A stretch of 64,000 nt of DNA. Origin: Steroidobacter gossypii (GTDB taxonomy: Bacteria > Pseudomonadota > Gammaproteobacteria > Steroidobacterales > Steroidobacteraceae). Location: NCBI RefSeq assembly GCF_016801985.1, contig NZ_JAEVLS010000001.1, positions 1,302,001 through 1,366,000 on the forward strand, read 5' to 3'. Positions 47,121-55,430 of this stretch are shown one piece after another. Positions within the stretch are counted from its first letter, which is position 1. The number at the start of each line of letters is the position of its first letter. The notes beneath the pieces were generated by a model. That model was given only the letters and a program-made list of their open reading frames with translations, was not told the DNA's origin and ran no database searches. The translations under genes were made by a program, and so were the position numbers.

Positions 47121-48974
47121 TCAAACTCCCACGGCCAATCGCTGTTCGGGGGCGGAGGCCAGCACGCCAGCGACGATCGCGGTCGACGAGATCGGCAGGC
47201 CGCTGTAATGCAGGATGGAATGCAGTTTGGATTTCTCGACCGCTGTCTCCAGCGTGAGCAGAGCGCGCAGCTGAGCGTCCCGATTCTGCTCGACTATGAA
47301 GATCTGGGAGTGAGCGGCGAGGAAATCTTCGACCTCCTGGCCGAAAGGAAAGGCACGCACTCGCATGTAGTCGATCTGCACGCCGCGATGTCGCAGCAGA
47401 TCCAGGGCCTCGCGGACCGCGCCGTCACAGCTGCCGAGTGACACGATGGCGAGACTGGTTGAACCCCGACTGTCGATCACCGCTTTGGGCACCAGCGTTT
47501 TCGCGGTCTCGAACTTGCGTTTCAGGCGATCGAGAACGATCTGATATTCAGTCGAATCTTCGGTGTAGCCGCCGTACTGCGTGTGACCCGAGCCGCGCGT
47601 GAAATACGCGCCCTTCGGATGCGTGCCGGGAAGCGTGCGGTAGGGAATGGCGTCGCCATCTTTGTCCAGGTAGCGATAGAACTTCTCGATCTGTTCGAGC
47701 TGCTCGGCGCTCAACACCTTGCCGCGATCGGGTCGATACTCGTCGTCCCATTTCAAAGTCGGGCACATCCAGTCGTTCATGCCGATGTCCAGATCGGATA
47801 GCACGAACACCGGCGTCTGCAGCCGCTCCGCGAGATCGAAGGACTGGGCGGCCATGTAAAAACATTCCTCCGGGCTGTTCGGGAACAGCAGCACGTGGCG
47901 GGTATCGCCATGAGAGGCATAGGCCGCGAGCATCAGATCGCATTGTTGAGTGCGCGTCGGCATGCCTGTCGACGGGCCCACGCGCTGAATGTCGAAGATG
48001 ACCGCGGGCACCTCGGCGTAGTAAGCCAGCCCGATGAACTCGTTCATCAACGAAATGCCCGGGCCGCTGGTTGGCGTGAACGAACGCGCGCCGTTCCAAG
48101 CCGCGCCGATGACGGCGCCGATTGCGGCGAGCTCGTCCTCACATTGCACGATCACGTAATTGCGCTTGCCGGTCTCCGGATCGATGCGCCACTTCTGACA
48201 AAAACCTTTGAAAGCATCCATCAGCGAAGTCGAAGGCGTGATGGGATACCACGCGCCGACCGTTGCGCCGGCATACATGCAACCCAGCGCCGCCGCGGTA
48301 TTGCCGTCGATCATGATGTGATCGGCCGTCTTATCCATGCGCCGCACCTTGAGCGGCAGCGGACAGGCAAAACGTTCCTTGGCGTAGTTGTAGCCGAGCT
48401 CCAGCGCCTTGAGGTTCGAATCCAGCAGCGACTTCTTGTTCGCGTAGCTCTCGCCGAGCAGTGTACGCATCACGTCCAGCTCGATGTCCAGCAGCGCACC
48501 CAGCACACCGGCGTACACGATATTCTTGAGCAGGATGCGAGCGCGGACGCCCTGGAATGTTTCGTTACAGATGCGGGCCAGAGGCACGCCGAAAATGGTG
48601 ATGTCGTCGCGCTTGAGCAGTGCGGGCCGCGGCCAGGTGGAGTCGTAGAGCAGGTAGCCGCCAGGGCTCACTTCCCTCACGTCTTTCGCATACGTTTCGG
48701 CATTCATCGCCACCATGAAGTCGATGCGACCGGAACGGGCGACGTAGCCGTCACGCGAGATGCGGATCTCGTACCAGGTGGGCAGGCCCTGGATGTTGGA
48801 AGGAAAGTAGTTCTTGCCCATCACCGGAATGCCCATCCGGAATATGGATTTCATCAACAGCGTGTTGGCGCTGGCCGAGCCAGTGCCGTTCACGTTGGCG
48901 AGCTTGATGACAAAATCGTTCAGGCGATCCGGCGTGTCGGTGCTGGCCGAGTTGCTGGCTGGGGCGTGCTGCAT
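47121..48974 (-). CDS. korA: 2-oxoacid:acceptor oxidoreductase, fused gamma-alpha subunit
   Basis: 617 residues from the ATG at 48974. The N-terminal gamma domain (about 15-190; LANVNGTGSASANTLLMKS, FPSNIQGLPTWYEIRIS) is fused to the alpha domain (about 210-600; GNTAAALGCMYAGATVGAWY followed by PITPSTSLMDAF, then EDELAAIGAVIGAAWNGARS and TSGPGISLMNEF). This is the KorA fusion usual in bacterial 2-oxoglutarate:ferredoxin oxidoreductases. Its 5' end overlaps the upstream flavoprotein gene by 55 bases. With KorB it makes a CoA-dependent oxidative decarboxylase whose substrate is probably 2-oxoglutarate, pyruvate or a branched-chain oxoacid. Confidence 0.9.
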   Translation of the reverse strand: MQHAPASNSASTDTPDRLNDFVIKLANVNGTGSASANTLLMKSIFRMGIPVMGKNYFPSNIQGLPTWYEIRISRDGYVARSGRIDFMVAMNAETYAKDVREVSPGGYLLYDSTWPRPALLKRDDITIFGVPLARICNETFQGVRARILLKNIVYAGVLGALLDIELDVMRTLLGESYANKKSLLDSNLKALELGYNYAKERFACPLPLKVRRMDKTADHIMIDGNTAAALGCMYAGATVGAWYPITPSTSLMDAFKGFCQKWRIDPETGKRNYVIVQCEDELAAIGAVIGAAWNGARSFTPTSGPGISLMNEFIGLAYYAEVPAVIFDIQRVGPSTGMPTRTQQCDLMLAAYASHGDTRHVLLFPNSPEECFYMAAQSFDLAERLQTPVFVLSDLDIGMNDWMCPTLKWDDEYRPDRGKVLSAEQLEQIEKFYRYLDKDGDAIPYRTLPGTHPKGAYFTRGSGHTQYGGYTEDSTEYQIVLDRLKRKFETAKTLVPKAVIDSRGSTSLAIVSLGSCDGAVREALDLLRHRGVQIDYMRVRAFPFGQEVEDFLAAHSQIFIVEQNRDAQLRALLTLETAVEKSKLHSILHYSGLPISSTAIVAGVLASAPEQRLAVGV

Positions 48975-50788
48975 GGAGAGGTCTCGTCGCTCGCATAAGG
49001 AATGCGGATTTTGGATTTCTGCATATCCCACGCCGCTGTCGGGCAGCGCTCGGCGCACAGTCCGCAATGTACGCAGACGTCTTCATCTTTGACCATCACC
49101 CGCGCCGTATGTTGCAACGGACCGGAAACGAACAGCGGCTGCGTCGCGCGCAGCGTCGGCGCTTTCAAGCGCTGGCGAATCTCCGCCTCCGTGCCGTTGA
49201 CGGTCATGGTCAGACAATCGACGGGACAAATATCGATGCACGCATCGCATTCGATACAAAGCCGGGCATCGAATACGGTCTGCACATCGCAATTGAGGCA
49301 GCGTTGCACCTCGGCGGCGGCCTGTTCGGCGGTGAAGCCCAGCTCCACTTCGATGTTGATCTTCTTGAAACGCTCCTTGAGGTCGACGTGCGGCATCAGC
49401 CGCCGCTCCAGCGGGTCATAGTCGTTCTTGTAGGCCCACTCGTGCAGGCCCATCTTGCGGCTGGACAGCTTCAGGCCGCGCGGCGGCCGCTGGTTCACAT
49501 CCAGCCCCTGACAATATTTATGCAGCGAAATCGCCGCCTGATGCCCGTGCTCCACCGCCCAGATGATGTTCTTGGGACCGAACGCCGCATCGCCGCCGAA
49601 GAACACGTTGGGCCGGGTCGACTGCAACGTGGTCGCGTCCACCTTGGGCACGTGCCACCGATCGAACTCGATGCCCAGATCGTTTTCGATCCACGGAAAG
49701 GCATTCTCCTGACCGATGGCCAGGATCACGTCGTCGCACGGGATGAATCTTTCGCCGCGCACGCGCTCGCCGACAATCCGGCCCCCTTTGTCGAGTGGGG
49801 CGTCGAGATCGTAGTCCATGAGATCGAACAGCATGCCGGCGAGCTTGCCGTGCTCGATCACGAACGCCTTGGGCGCGTGATTGATCACGATCTCGACGTT
49901 CTCGGCTTCGGCGTCTTCCAGTTCCCACTCGGACGCTTTGAAGAAGGCGCGCGGCTTGCGGGCCATGACTTTCACGTCGCTCGCGCCGAGGCGCAGCGAT
50001 GTGCGGCAGCAATCCATCGCGGTGTTGCCGACGCCGATGATCAGCACGCGTCGACCGATGGCTTTGATGTGATCGAACGCCACCGACTCGAGCCAGTCGA
50101 TGCCGATGTGAATGTTGGCGGCGGCGGCCGGGTCGGTGCGACCCGGCAGCTTCAGATCCTTGCCCTTGGGCGCGCCACTGCCCACGAAGACGGCGTCGAA
50201 CTCACCGGTGGCGAGCAGTTGTTTCATGCTCGTCACCGGTGAGCCCAGACGCAGATCCACCCCCAAATCGATGATGTAGCCGATTTCCTCGGCCAGCACC
50301 TGCTCCGGCAAACGGAATGACGGAATATTAGTGCGCATCAGTCCGCCCGGCGTGCGCCACTTCTCGAAAATGGTCACGTCGTAGCCAAGCGGCATCAGAT
50401 CGTTGGCGACCGTCAGCGAGGCCGGCCCCGCGCCGATGCAGGCGATGCGACGGCCGTTTTTCTGGGCCGGCGCTTTGGGTAGGAACGGACGCACGTCGTC
50501 GCGATGATCGGCAGCGACGCGTTTCAGACGACAGATGGCGACCGGCTCGTTATTCGGCGCGGGTTCGACGCGGCCGCGCCGGCAGGCGGGCTCGCACGGA
50601 CGATCGCACACCCGTCCGAGAATGCCCGGGAATACATTGGATTCGCGATTGACGAGATACGCCTGCGTGAACTGCCCCTGGGCAATCAGGCGGATGTATT
50701 CGGGAACGTCAGTATGGGCCGGGCAGGCCCACTGGCAATCGACGACGCGATGATAATAGTCAGGATTTCCAGTATCGGTCGGTTGCAC
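48920..50788 (-). CDS. GltD-like FAD oxidoreductase with C-terminal ferredoxin domain
   Basis: 622 residues from a GTG at 50788. The N-terminal Fe-S region has CQWACPAHTDVPEYIRLI and CDRPCEPACRRG, as in glutamate synthase small subunit. Next come an FAD loop (ACIGAGPASLTVANDLMPLG), an NAD(P) loop (VLIIGVGNTAMDCCRTSLRLGA), and a C-terminal 2[4Fe-4S] ferredoxin (CIECDACIDICPVDCL; CVHCGLCAERCPTAAW). The layout predicts electron transfer between NAD(P)H and ferredoxin for the KorAB enzyme encoded just downstream, whose gene begins inside this one (55-base overlap). The GTG lacks a strong ribosome-binding site, so the start is less certain. Confidence 0.87.
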   Translation of the reverse strand: MQPTDTGNPDYYHRVVDCQWACPAHTDVPEYIRLIAQGQFTQAYLVNRESNVFPGILGRVCDRPCEPACRRGRVEPAPNNEPVAICRLKRVAADHRDDVRPFLPKAPAQKNGRRIACIGAGPASLTVANDLMPLGYDVTIFEKWRTPGGLMRTNIPSFRLPEQVLAEEIGYIIDLGVDLRLGSPVTSMKQLLATGEFDAVFVGSGAPKGKDLKLPGRTDPAAAANIHIGIDWLESVAFDHIKAIGRRVLIIGVGNTAMDCCRTSLRLGASDVKVMARKPRAFFKASEWELEDAEAENVEIVINHAPKAFVIEHGKLAGMLFDLMDYDLDAPLDKGGRIVGERVRGERFIPCDDVILAIGQENAFPWIENDLGIEFDRWHVPKVDATTLQSTRPNVFFGGDAAFGPKNIIWAVEHGHQAAISLHKYCQGLDVNQRPPRGLKLSSRKMGLHEWAYKNDYDPLERRLMPHVDLKERFKKINIEVELGFTAEQAAAEVQRCLNCDVQTVFDARLCIECDACIDICPVDCLTMTVNGTEAEIRQRLKAPTLRATQPLFVSGPLQHTARVMVKDEDVCVHCGLCAERCPTAAWDMQKSKIRIPYASDETSPCSTPQPATRPAPTRRIA

Positions 50789-50925
50789 CGCTACTCTTAG
50801 CCCCCTATCACGACGACACTGCGCCGAAACGTTGCCGGCGCCGTGGAAATTCGATCGGTAAGCTAGGGTATACCTATGAGAACCAAACCGCCACCGAACG
50901 AGTGACCCGCAACGGACTAGGTTGG

Positions 50926-52176
50926 CTAGGTCATGAACTCCGGCGTCATGACGGGATCGAGAATGCGTCGTCGGCTGTCGAGCGACAGACCCTCCCAATG
51001 CACTTTGTGAACGGCTGCCGCCCGCAGCTGCGCATCGGTGACGTGGCGGACGATTTCAGTGGCGGCCGGCGGTCGATCGGTCGAGAGTTGGCGGGTTCGG
51101 CCTTGCTTCAGGATTTCGTTCACGGCGGCCAGCACCTGGTTGTTGTTGGTGAGCGCGCCGTGATTTTCCTGAACGAACCAGGTCGCCGCGCCATCCCAGA
51201 GCGCGCGCGCCAACGGCACGGTGCCATCGCCGTCGCGTCGGATCGAATATTCGAATCCCCCATCGCGCAGACGCAATGAAGTGACGGTTTCCTGATGTGT
51301 GCCGACGATGACCGCGCAGCGTTCATCCGGCGGCGGCATGCGCCTGCGCACTTCGGCCGCGTGCGTCAGCATGGTCGCGTCCGGCACCAGATCGTCCTGT
51401 GGCCATTGTGCAGGATCGAACAAATCGGGATCGTCGGGCGCCAGCGCCGACGGCAACATCTGATAGAGGCCGGGCAACGTTAGAAACACCGCGCGAGCCA
51501 ATGCTTCGGCGCTGTTGTGATGATCCAGAGCGGCGATCTTGCGCACGGTCGGATATGCAGCGCGCAGCGCTTGCGCCGGCGCGAACGAACCTTGATTCGG
51601 CGCGCCCAGCTGCACCACTTTGCGGATGCGTCGTTGGCGATCGAGAGTCAGGGCCATGCGGGCGACCAGGCCGCCCATGCTGTGCGCCACGATATGAACT
51701 TCGGGCGCGTCCGCAGCTTCGACGGCGCTCAGCAGCGCCTTGGCCAATGTTTCCAGATCGGCGCGCCAGTCGAATGGATGAAACACCGGACGGAAGCCGG
51801 CGATCTCCAGCGACAGGCGCAGCTTCAGATAGCCGGGCAGCATGACGCCGACGGCGCTCAGTGATGCGCCGTTCGGCAAGGCCAATTGCGACAGCCCGCC
51901 CTCGGCAATGGCAGTCGGATGCAACCAGAGCAGCGACGTGGTTTCGCCCTGCAATGAACCGAGCCTGGAGCCCATGATTCCAGGCAGCACGAAAACCACT
52001 TCGCCGCGCTCGTTGCCGCGAGTGGCGGCGAGTTTCGCCAGTTGCGCCAGCTCGCGATACTGGAGCTCGCCAAAGTACGCGCTCAGCAGCGCTGCGTGCG
52101 CGCCCGATCGCAGCAGCGCAACGATCTGGTCTTCATGCAAATCGGCCGGGCTGGGCAGGGTGGGGGCGTGGGTCAT
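50926..52176 (-). CDS. LCAT/PGAP1-like lipase or acyltransferase
   Basis: 416-residue alpha/beta hydrolase without an obvious signal peptide. The N-terminal VVFVLPGIMGSRLGSLQG lid/oxyanion region and FHPFDWRADL match lecithin:cholesterol acyltransferase-like enzymes; the elbow is VHIVAHSMGGLVARMAL, with LGAPNQGSFAPAQALRA next. Catalytic Asp lies in RRDGDGTVPLARA and His in VQENHGALTNN. Probably a phospholipid or ester hydrolase. It is 16 bases downstream of the copper-chaperone gene, in the oxyR transcript by position; a link to peroxide or lipid repair is inference only. Confidence 0.84.
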   Translation of the reverse strand: MTHAPTLPSPADLHEDQIVALLRSGAHAALLSAYFGELQYRELAQLAKLAATRGNERGEVVFVLPGIMGSRLGSLQGETTSLLWLHPTAIAEGGLSQLALPNGASLSAVGVMLPGYLKLRLSLEIAGFRPVFHPFDWRADLETLAKALLSAVEAADAPEVHIVAHSMGGLVARMALTLDRQRRIRKVVQLGAPNQGSFAPAQALRAAYPTVRKIAALDHHNSAEALARAVFLTLPGLYQMLPSALAPDDPDLFDPAQWPQDDLVPDATMLTHAAEVRRRMPPPDERCAVIVGTHQETVTSLRLRDGGFEYSIRRDGDGTVPLARALWDGAATWFVQENHGALTNNNQVLAAVNEILKQGRTRQLSTDRPPAATEIVRHVTDAQLRAAAVHKVHWEGLSLDSRRRILDPVMTPEFMT

Positions 52177-52192
52177 GTGTGGCTAAACGCCG

Positions 52193-52633
52193 CTAGCGTG
52201 TGCCGGGTTCGACGACCAGCACTTGTACCGTGCGCGTTCCGGCCTTTTCGAACTGCAGCACCATGGGAAAGCGCAAACCGGCGGGCAGCGGTTGCCGCAA
52301 GCCCATCAGCATGAAGTGCGCCCCGCCCGGAGCGAACTTGAACGGCTGGCCGGCCTCGAGCGGCGCCGTCGCGAGAGGGCGCATCCTCATCATGCCGTTC
52401 TCTTCGCTGCTGGTGTGCATCTCGATGTGATCGGCCACCGTCGTGGTTGCCGAGAGCAACGTGTCCGCCTCGGCGGCGGTGATCTCCATGTATGCAGCCG
52501 CGACCGTCGCGCCGGCCGGTGTCGCATTCGACCACGCGTCGCTCACCACGATCGGCTCACGTACGGTTTGGCCGCAAGCCGTCGCCACGAGCGCGAATAA
52601 TGTGACAATGAGCTTGCGTCGCAGTTCGATCAT
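52193..52633 (-). CDS. Copper chaperone PCu(A)C-family lipoprotein
   Basis: 146-residue periplasmic Cu(I) carrier. Lipoprotein signal LIVTLFALVATAC; the copper site is the Met/His series HIEMHT, MMRMRP and GAHFMLMGL, matching the H-x(n)-M-x(n)-H-x-M pattern. The family delivers copper to the CuA centre of cytochrome oxidase with Sco. Here there is no Sco or Cox gene; it lies 10 bases after oxyR, which suggests joint expression with the peroxide regulator. Confidence 0.88.
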   Translation of the reverse strand: MIELRRKLIVTLFALVATACGQTVREPIVVSDAWSNATPAGATVAAAYMEITAAEADTLLSATTTVADHIEMHTSSEENGMMRMRPLATAPLEAGQPFKFAPGGAHFMLMGLRQPLPAGLRFPMVLQFEKAGTRTVQVLVVEPGTR

Positions 52634-52643
52634 TCATCCGTCC

Positions 52644-53540
52644 TTATGCTCGTTCCGCCATGGTCGTCTTGATGACGTCGCACATGGCGTCGATCGCCTG
52701 AATACGCGAGGTGCTCTTGCGCCAGACCGCGCCCACGGTGCGCGTCGGCACCGGCCTTGCGAATTCCTTCACCGCCAACCCCTGTCCCGAGCCGAAAGGC
52801 CCGCGCGTCGCAAGCTCCGGCAGCAGCGTGACGCCGAGACCAGCCGCGACCATCTGTCGCAACGTTTCCAGACTGGTGGCGCGATAGTCCTCGTTCTCCT
52901 TCACATCGATACGGCTGCAAACGTCCAGCGCCTGATCGCGCAGGCAGTGTCCGTCTTCGAGCAGCAGCAAGGTCTCGCCCGTCAGATCGTCGAGCTTGAT
53001 GTGAGCTCGCTTCGCCAGCGGATGAGTAGTGGGCGCCGCGACCTTGAAGTCCTCGTGGTACAGCTCGCGCGAATCCAATCCATCCATGGGCACGGGCAGT
53101 GCAAGGATGGCGACTTCGATTTCGCCGTCGCGCAGCTTTTCCAGCAGCTGCTGGGTCTGATACTCGTACAACATCAGCTTCAATTGCGGCAATTGCTTGC
53201 GCAGCCGGCGCGCCACCAGCGGCAGCAGATAGGGCCCGATGGTGGGGATCAGGCCGAGCTTGAGTTTTCCGGATAAGGGGTCATGTTCGTTGCGGGCCAG
53301 CGAAATGATCTCGTCGCTCTCCTGCAGGATGCGACGCGCCAGCGGTAGGATCTTGGCGCCGGTCTCGGTGAGCGTTACCCGTCGCGGCTGTCGCTCGATC
53401 AATTGCACGCCCAGGTAGTTCTCCAGCTTTTTCAGCTGCGCCGACAGGGTCGGCTGGCTCACAAATGAGCGCTCGGCGGCCTTGCCGAAGTGCTTGGTGT
53501 CGGCGAGGGCCACGAAGTAACGCAAGTCGCGCAGGTTCAT
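52644..53540 (-). CDS. oxyR: LysR-family peroxide sensor OxyR
   Basis: Peroxide-responsive LysR regulator, 298 residues. The N-terminal HTH is MNLRDLRYFVALADTKHFGKA with QPTLSAQLKKLE; the redox cysteines lie in LLEDGHCLRDQALDVCSRI, with the spacing of E. coli Cys199 and Cys208. It is divergent from ahpC, and a site matching the OxyR consensus (53574-53610) starts 34 bases upstream of the ATG, indicating autoregulation together with ahpC control. Downstream on the same strand are the PCu(A)C and lipase genes. Confidence 0.95.
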   Translation of the reverse strand: MNLRDLRYFVALADTKHFGKAAERSFVSQPTLSAQLKKLENYLGVQLIERQPRRVTLTETGAKILPLARRILQESDEIISLARNEHDPLSGKLKLGLIPTIGPYLLPLVARRLRKQLPQLKLMLYEYQTQQLLEKLRDGEIEVAILALPVPMDGLDSRELYHEDFKVAAPTTHPLAKRAHIKLDDLTGETLLLLEDGHCLRDQALDVCSRIDVKENEDYRATSLETLRQMVAAGLGVTLLPELATRGPFGSGQGLAVKEFARPVPTRTVGAVWRKSTSRIQAIDAMCDVIKTTMAERA

Positions 53541-53573
53541 GGCGACGCAACCTGTGGTGTGTAAAATAGGCTC

Positions 53574-53610
53574 ATAGGTTTAGTCTATCAAAAATACTCA
53601 AACAATCGAT
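53574..53610. promoter_or_regulatory. OxyR-type operator between oxyR and ahpC
   Basis: ATAG-N7-CTAT is exact at 53574-53588 (ATAGGTTTAGTCTAT). After a 7-base gap come ACTC (53596-53599), N7 and CGAT (53607-53610), a degenerate second pair with the spacing of the E. coli consensus (ATAG-N7-CTAT-N7-ATAG-N7-CTAT). Position between divergent oxyR and ahpC supports it. Confidence 0.75.
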
Positions 53611-53749
53611 TGGCGATTGCGGCCCCAGTCCGCATAATTGCATCCGTCGCCTTGAGGGTGCTCGCCAACGAGCGCCTTGGGGGCACATTGTTGTCAACCG
53701 CGCCCAGCTTCGTTGCCAGCGCTAAATTTTGTTGATGGAGGAGTGATAC

Positions 53750-54289
53750 ATGTTAGGTGTCGGACAAAAATTCCCGCAGTTCTCGCTGACCGGCGTGGTG
53801 TCGAACGATCTGAACAACGCGTTCCAGCCGTTCGATTCGAACAGCTCGGCCGGCAAGTGGAAGATCGTGTTCTTCTGGCCGAAGGACTTCACCTTCGTCT
53901 GCCCGACCGAAATTGCCGCGTTCGGCAAGTTGAACAAAGAGTTCGCCGATCGTGACGCCGTGGTGTACGGCGTGAGCACCGATTCCGAGTTCGTGCACCT
54001 CGCGTGGCGCAAGGACAAGGAAGAGCTGCGCGATCTGCCGTTCCCGATGCTCTCGGACATCAAGCGCGAGCTGACCTCGGCGCTTGGCGTGCTGGATGCG
54101 GAGGCAGGTGTGGCGCAACGTGCCACGTACATCGTCGACCCGCAGGGCGTGATCCGCTTCGCGTACGTCACCGACTTGAACGTCGGCCGCAGCCCTGAGG
54201 AAGTGTTGCGCGTGCTCGATGCTCTGCAGACCGACGAGCTGTGCCCCTGCAACTGGAAGAAGGGCGAGGACACGCTGAAGGCTGCCTGA
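53750..54289 (+). CDS. ahpC: Alkyl hydroperoxide reductase, AhpC-type peroxiredoxin
   Basis: Peroxiredoxin of 179 residues reducing H2O2, alkyl peroxides and peroxynitrite. Peroxidatic Cys in KDFTFVCPTEIAAF; resolving Cys pair in TDELCPCNWKKGE. The double C-P-C near the C-terminus matches the mycobacterial type, which is reduced by AhpD rather than AhpF. GGAGGAG precedes the ATG. Followed by ahpD after a strong hairpin, and preceded by the OxyR-type operator. Confidence 0.95.
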   Translation: MLGVGQKFPQFSLTGVVSNDLNNAFQPFDSNSSAGKWKIVFFWPKDFTFVCPTEIAAFGKLNKEFADRDAVVYGVSTDSEFVHLAWRKDKEELRDLPFPMLSDIKRELTSALGVLDAEAGVAQRATYIVDPQGVIRFAYVTDLNVGRSPEEVLRVLDALQTDELCPCNWKKGEDTLKAA

Positions 54290-54330
54290 TGGCCTGAAGC
54301 GAGTTTCGCTATGACTCGTTGATCGAAATG

Positions 54331-54363
54331 GGCGCCGGCGCGGAGATCTTCTGCGCCGGCGCC
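54331..54363 (+). promoter_or_regulatory. Very stable intercistronic hairpin between ahpC and ahpD
   Basis: GGCGCCGGCGC (54331-54341) pairs perfectly with GCGCCGGCGCC (54353-54363), an 11-bp GC-only stem with an 11-base loop, ending 9 bases before the GGAGG of ahpD. No T-run follows, so mRNA stabilisation, processing or attenuation is likelier than simple termination. Confidence 0.6.
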
Positions 54364-54383
54364 TCACCCACCGGAGGATTGGT

Positions 54384-54941
54384 ATGTCTCTCGAAACGAT
54401 CCGCGATCAGCTGCCGGATTACGCGCGTGATCTGAAGCTCAACATCGGCAGCGTGCTGACCCCGCAGGGCGCCCCTGGCCTGAGCGAAAAACAGATTGCC
54501 GCTGTCGCGCTGTCGACGGCGATCGCCGCCCGCAACCCGCATCTCACCGAAGCCATCGAAAGCTGGGCCAGAACCCACCTGGACGATGCGCACGTGAACG
54601 GTGCGCGTGCCGCGGCTGCCATCATGGGCATGAACAACATTTATTACCGTTTCCTCCATCTGGTGGAAGACGGCGAGTATTCGACCATGCCGGCCCGGCT
54701 GCGCATGAACATTATTGGCAACCCGGGTATCGACAAGCTCGATTTCGAGTTGCTGTCGCTGGCCGTATCCGCGGTGAACGGCTGCGGAATGTGCATCACC
54801 TCGCACGAAAAGAAGCTGCGCGAAGGCGGCATCAGCCGCGAACAGATCCAGAGCGCGGTCCGTATCGCGTCGGTCATTCACGCCGTCGCGGGCGTGCTGG
54901 AATATCACGCGGCCTCGGCCGCCGCCGCTGCCAGCGTGTGA
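54384..54941 (+). CDS. ahpD: AhpD-type alkylhydroperoxidase, AhpC reductant
   Basis: Carboxymuconolactone-decarboxylase-fold protein of 185 residues. The redox CXXC is in VNGCGMCITSHEKKLREGG, with the conserved His/Glu relay (H, E). N-terminal LPDYARDLKLNIGSVL is typical of AhpD. In mycobacteria AhpD passes electrons from lipoamide/dihydrolipoamide dehydrogenase to AhpC; the same pairing with the C-P-C type AhpC is expected here. GGAGG precedes the ATG. Last gene of the oxyR-facing unit. Confidence 0.94.
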   Translation: MSLETIRDQLPDYARDLKLNIGSVLTPQGAPGLSEKQIAAVALSTAIAARNPHLTEAIESWARTHLDDAHVNGARAAAAIMGMNNIYYRFLHLVEDGEYSTMPARLRMNIIGNPGIDKLDFELLSLAVSAVNGCGMCITSHEKKLREGGISREQIQSAVRIASVIHAVAGVLEYHAASAAAAASV

Positions 54942-54971
54942 GAATCCGGACTGGCGGCTATACTTGCCGCC

Positions 54972-55430
54972 ATGTCCCCCCGCCCCACGAGATTGTCCGC
55001 TGGCGTGGTCGTCGTTCGCGAAACCCGCGAGGGGTGGCTCTACCTGTTATTGCGCGCTTACAACCATTGGGATTTTCCCAAAGGCATGGTCGAGCCGGGC
55101 GAGGAGCCGCTGGCCGCCGCGATCCGCGAAGTCCGTGAAGAAACCCTGATCGAGGATCTGGAGTTCGCCTGGGGCGAGGTTTACACCCAGACCAATCCCT
55201 ACAGCCGCGGCAAAGTGGCTCGTTATTACATAGCCAAAACTCGCACGAGCGAGGTCTCCTTGCCGGTGATCGAAGCACTGGGCCGCGCCGAACACAACGA
55301 GTTCCGTTGGGTGGATCAAAGTGCTGCGCTCCGACTGGTTTCGCCGCGCGTCGCCCCCATTATCGAATGGGCGGCCGGCTACATAGAGCCACGCCAGAGC
55401 ACGTTGGATGTTGGTGAGGCTTCCGCATAA
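54972..55430 (+). CDS. Nudix hydrolase (ADP-ribose/diadenosine-polyphosphate type)
   Basis: 152-residue Nudix protein. The box GMVEPGEEPLAAAIREVREE followed by TLIED fits G-x5-E-x7-R-E-U-x-E-E-x-G-U closely (the final G is L). The preceding WDFPKGMVEPGE resembles diadenosine tetraphosphate (Ap4A) hydrolases. It hydrolyses a nucleoside diphosphate linked to another moiety; the exact substrate is not known. The next gene starts directly after its stop codon (TAAATG), so the pair is coupled. Confidence 0.88.
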   Translation: MSPRPTRLSAGVVVVRETREGWLYLLLRAYNHWDFPKGMVEPGEEPLAAAIREVREETLIEDLEFAWGEVYTQTNPYSRGKVARYYIAKTRTSEVSLPVIEALGRAEHNEFRWVDQSAALRLVSPRVAPIIEWAAGYIEPRQSTLDVGEASA

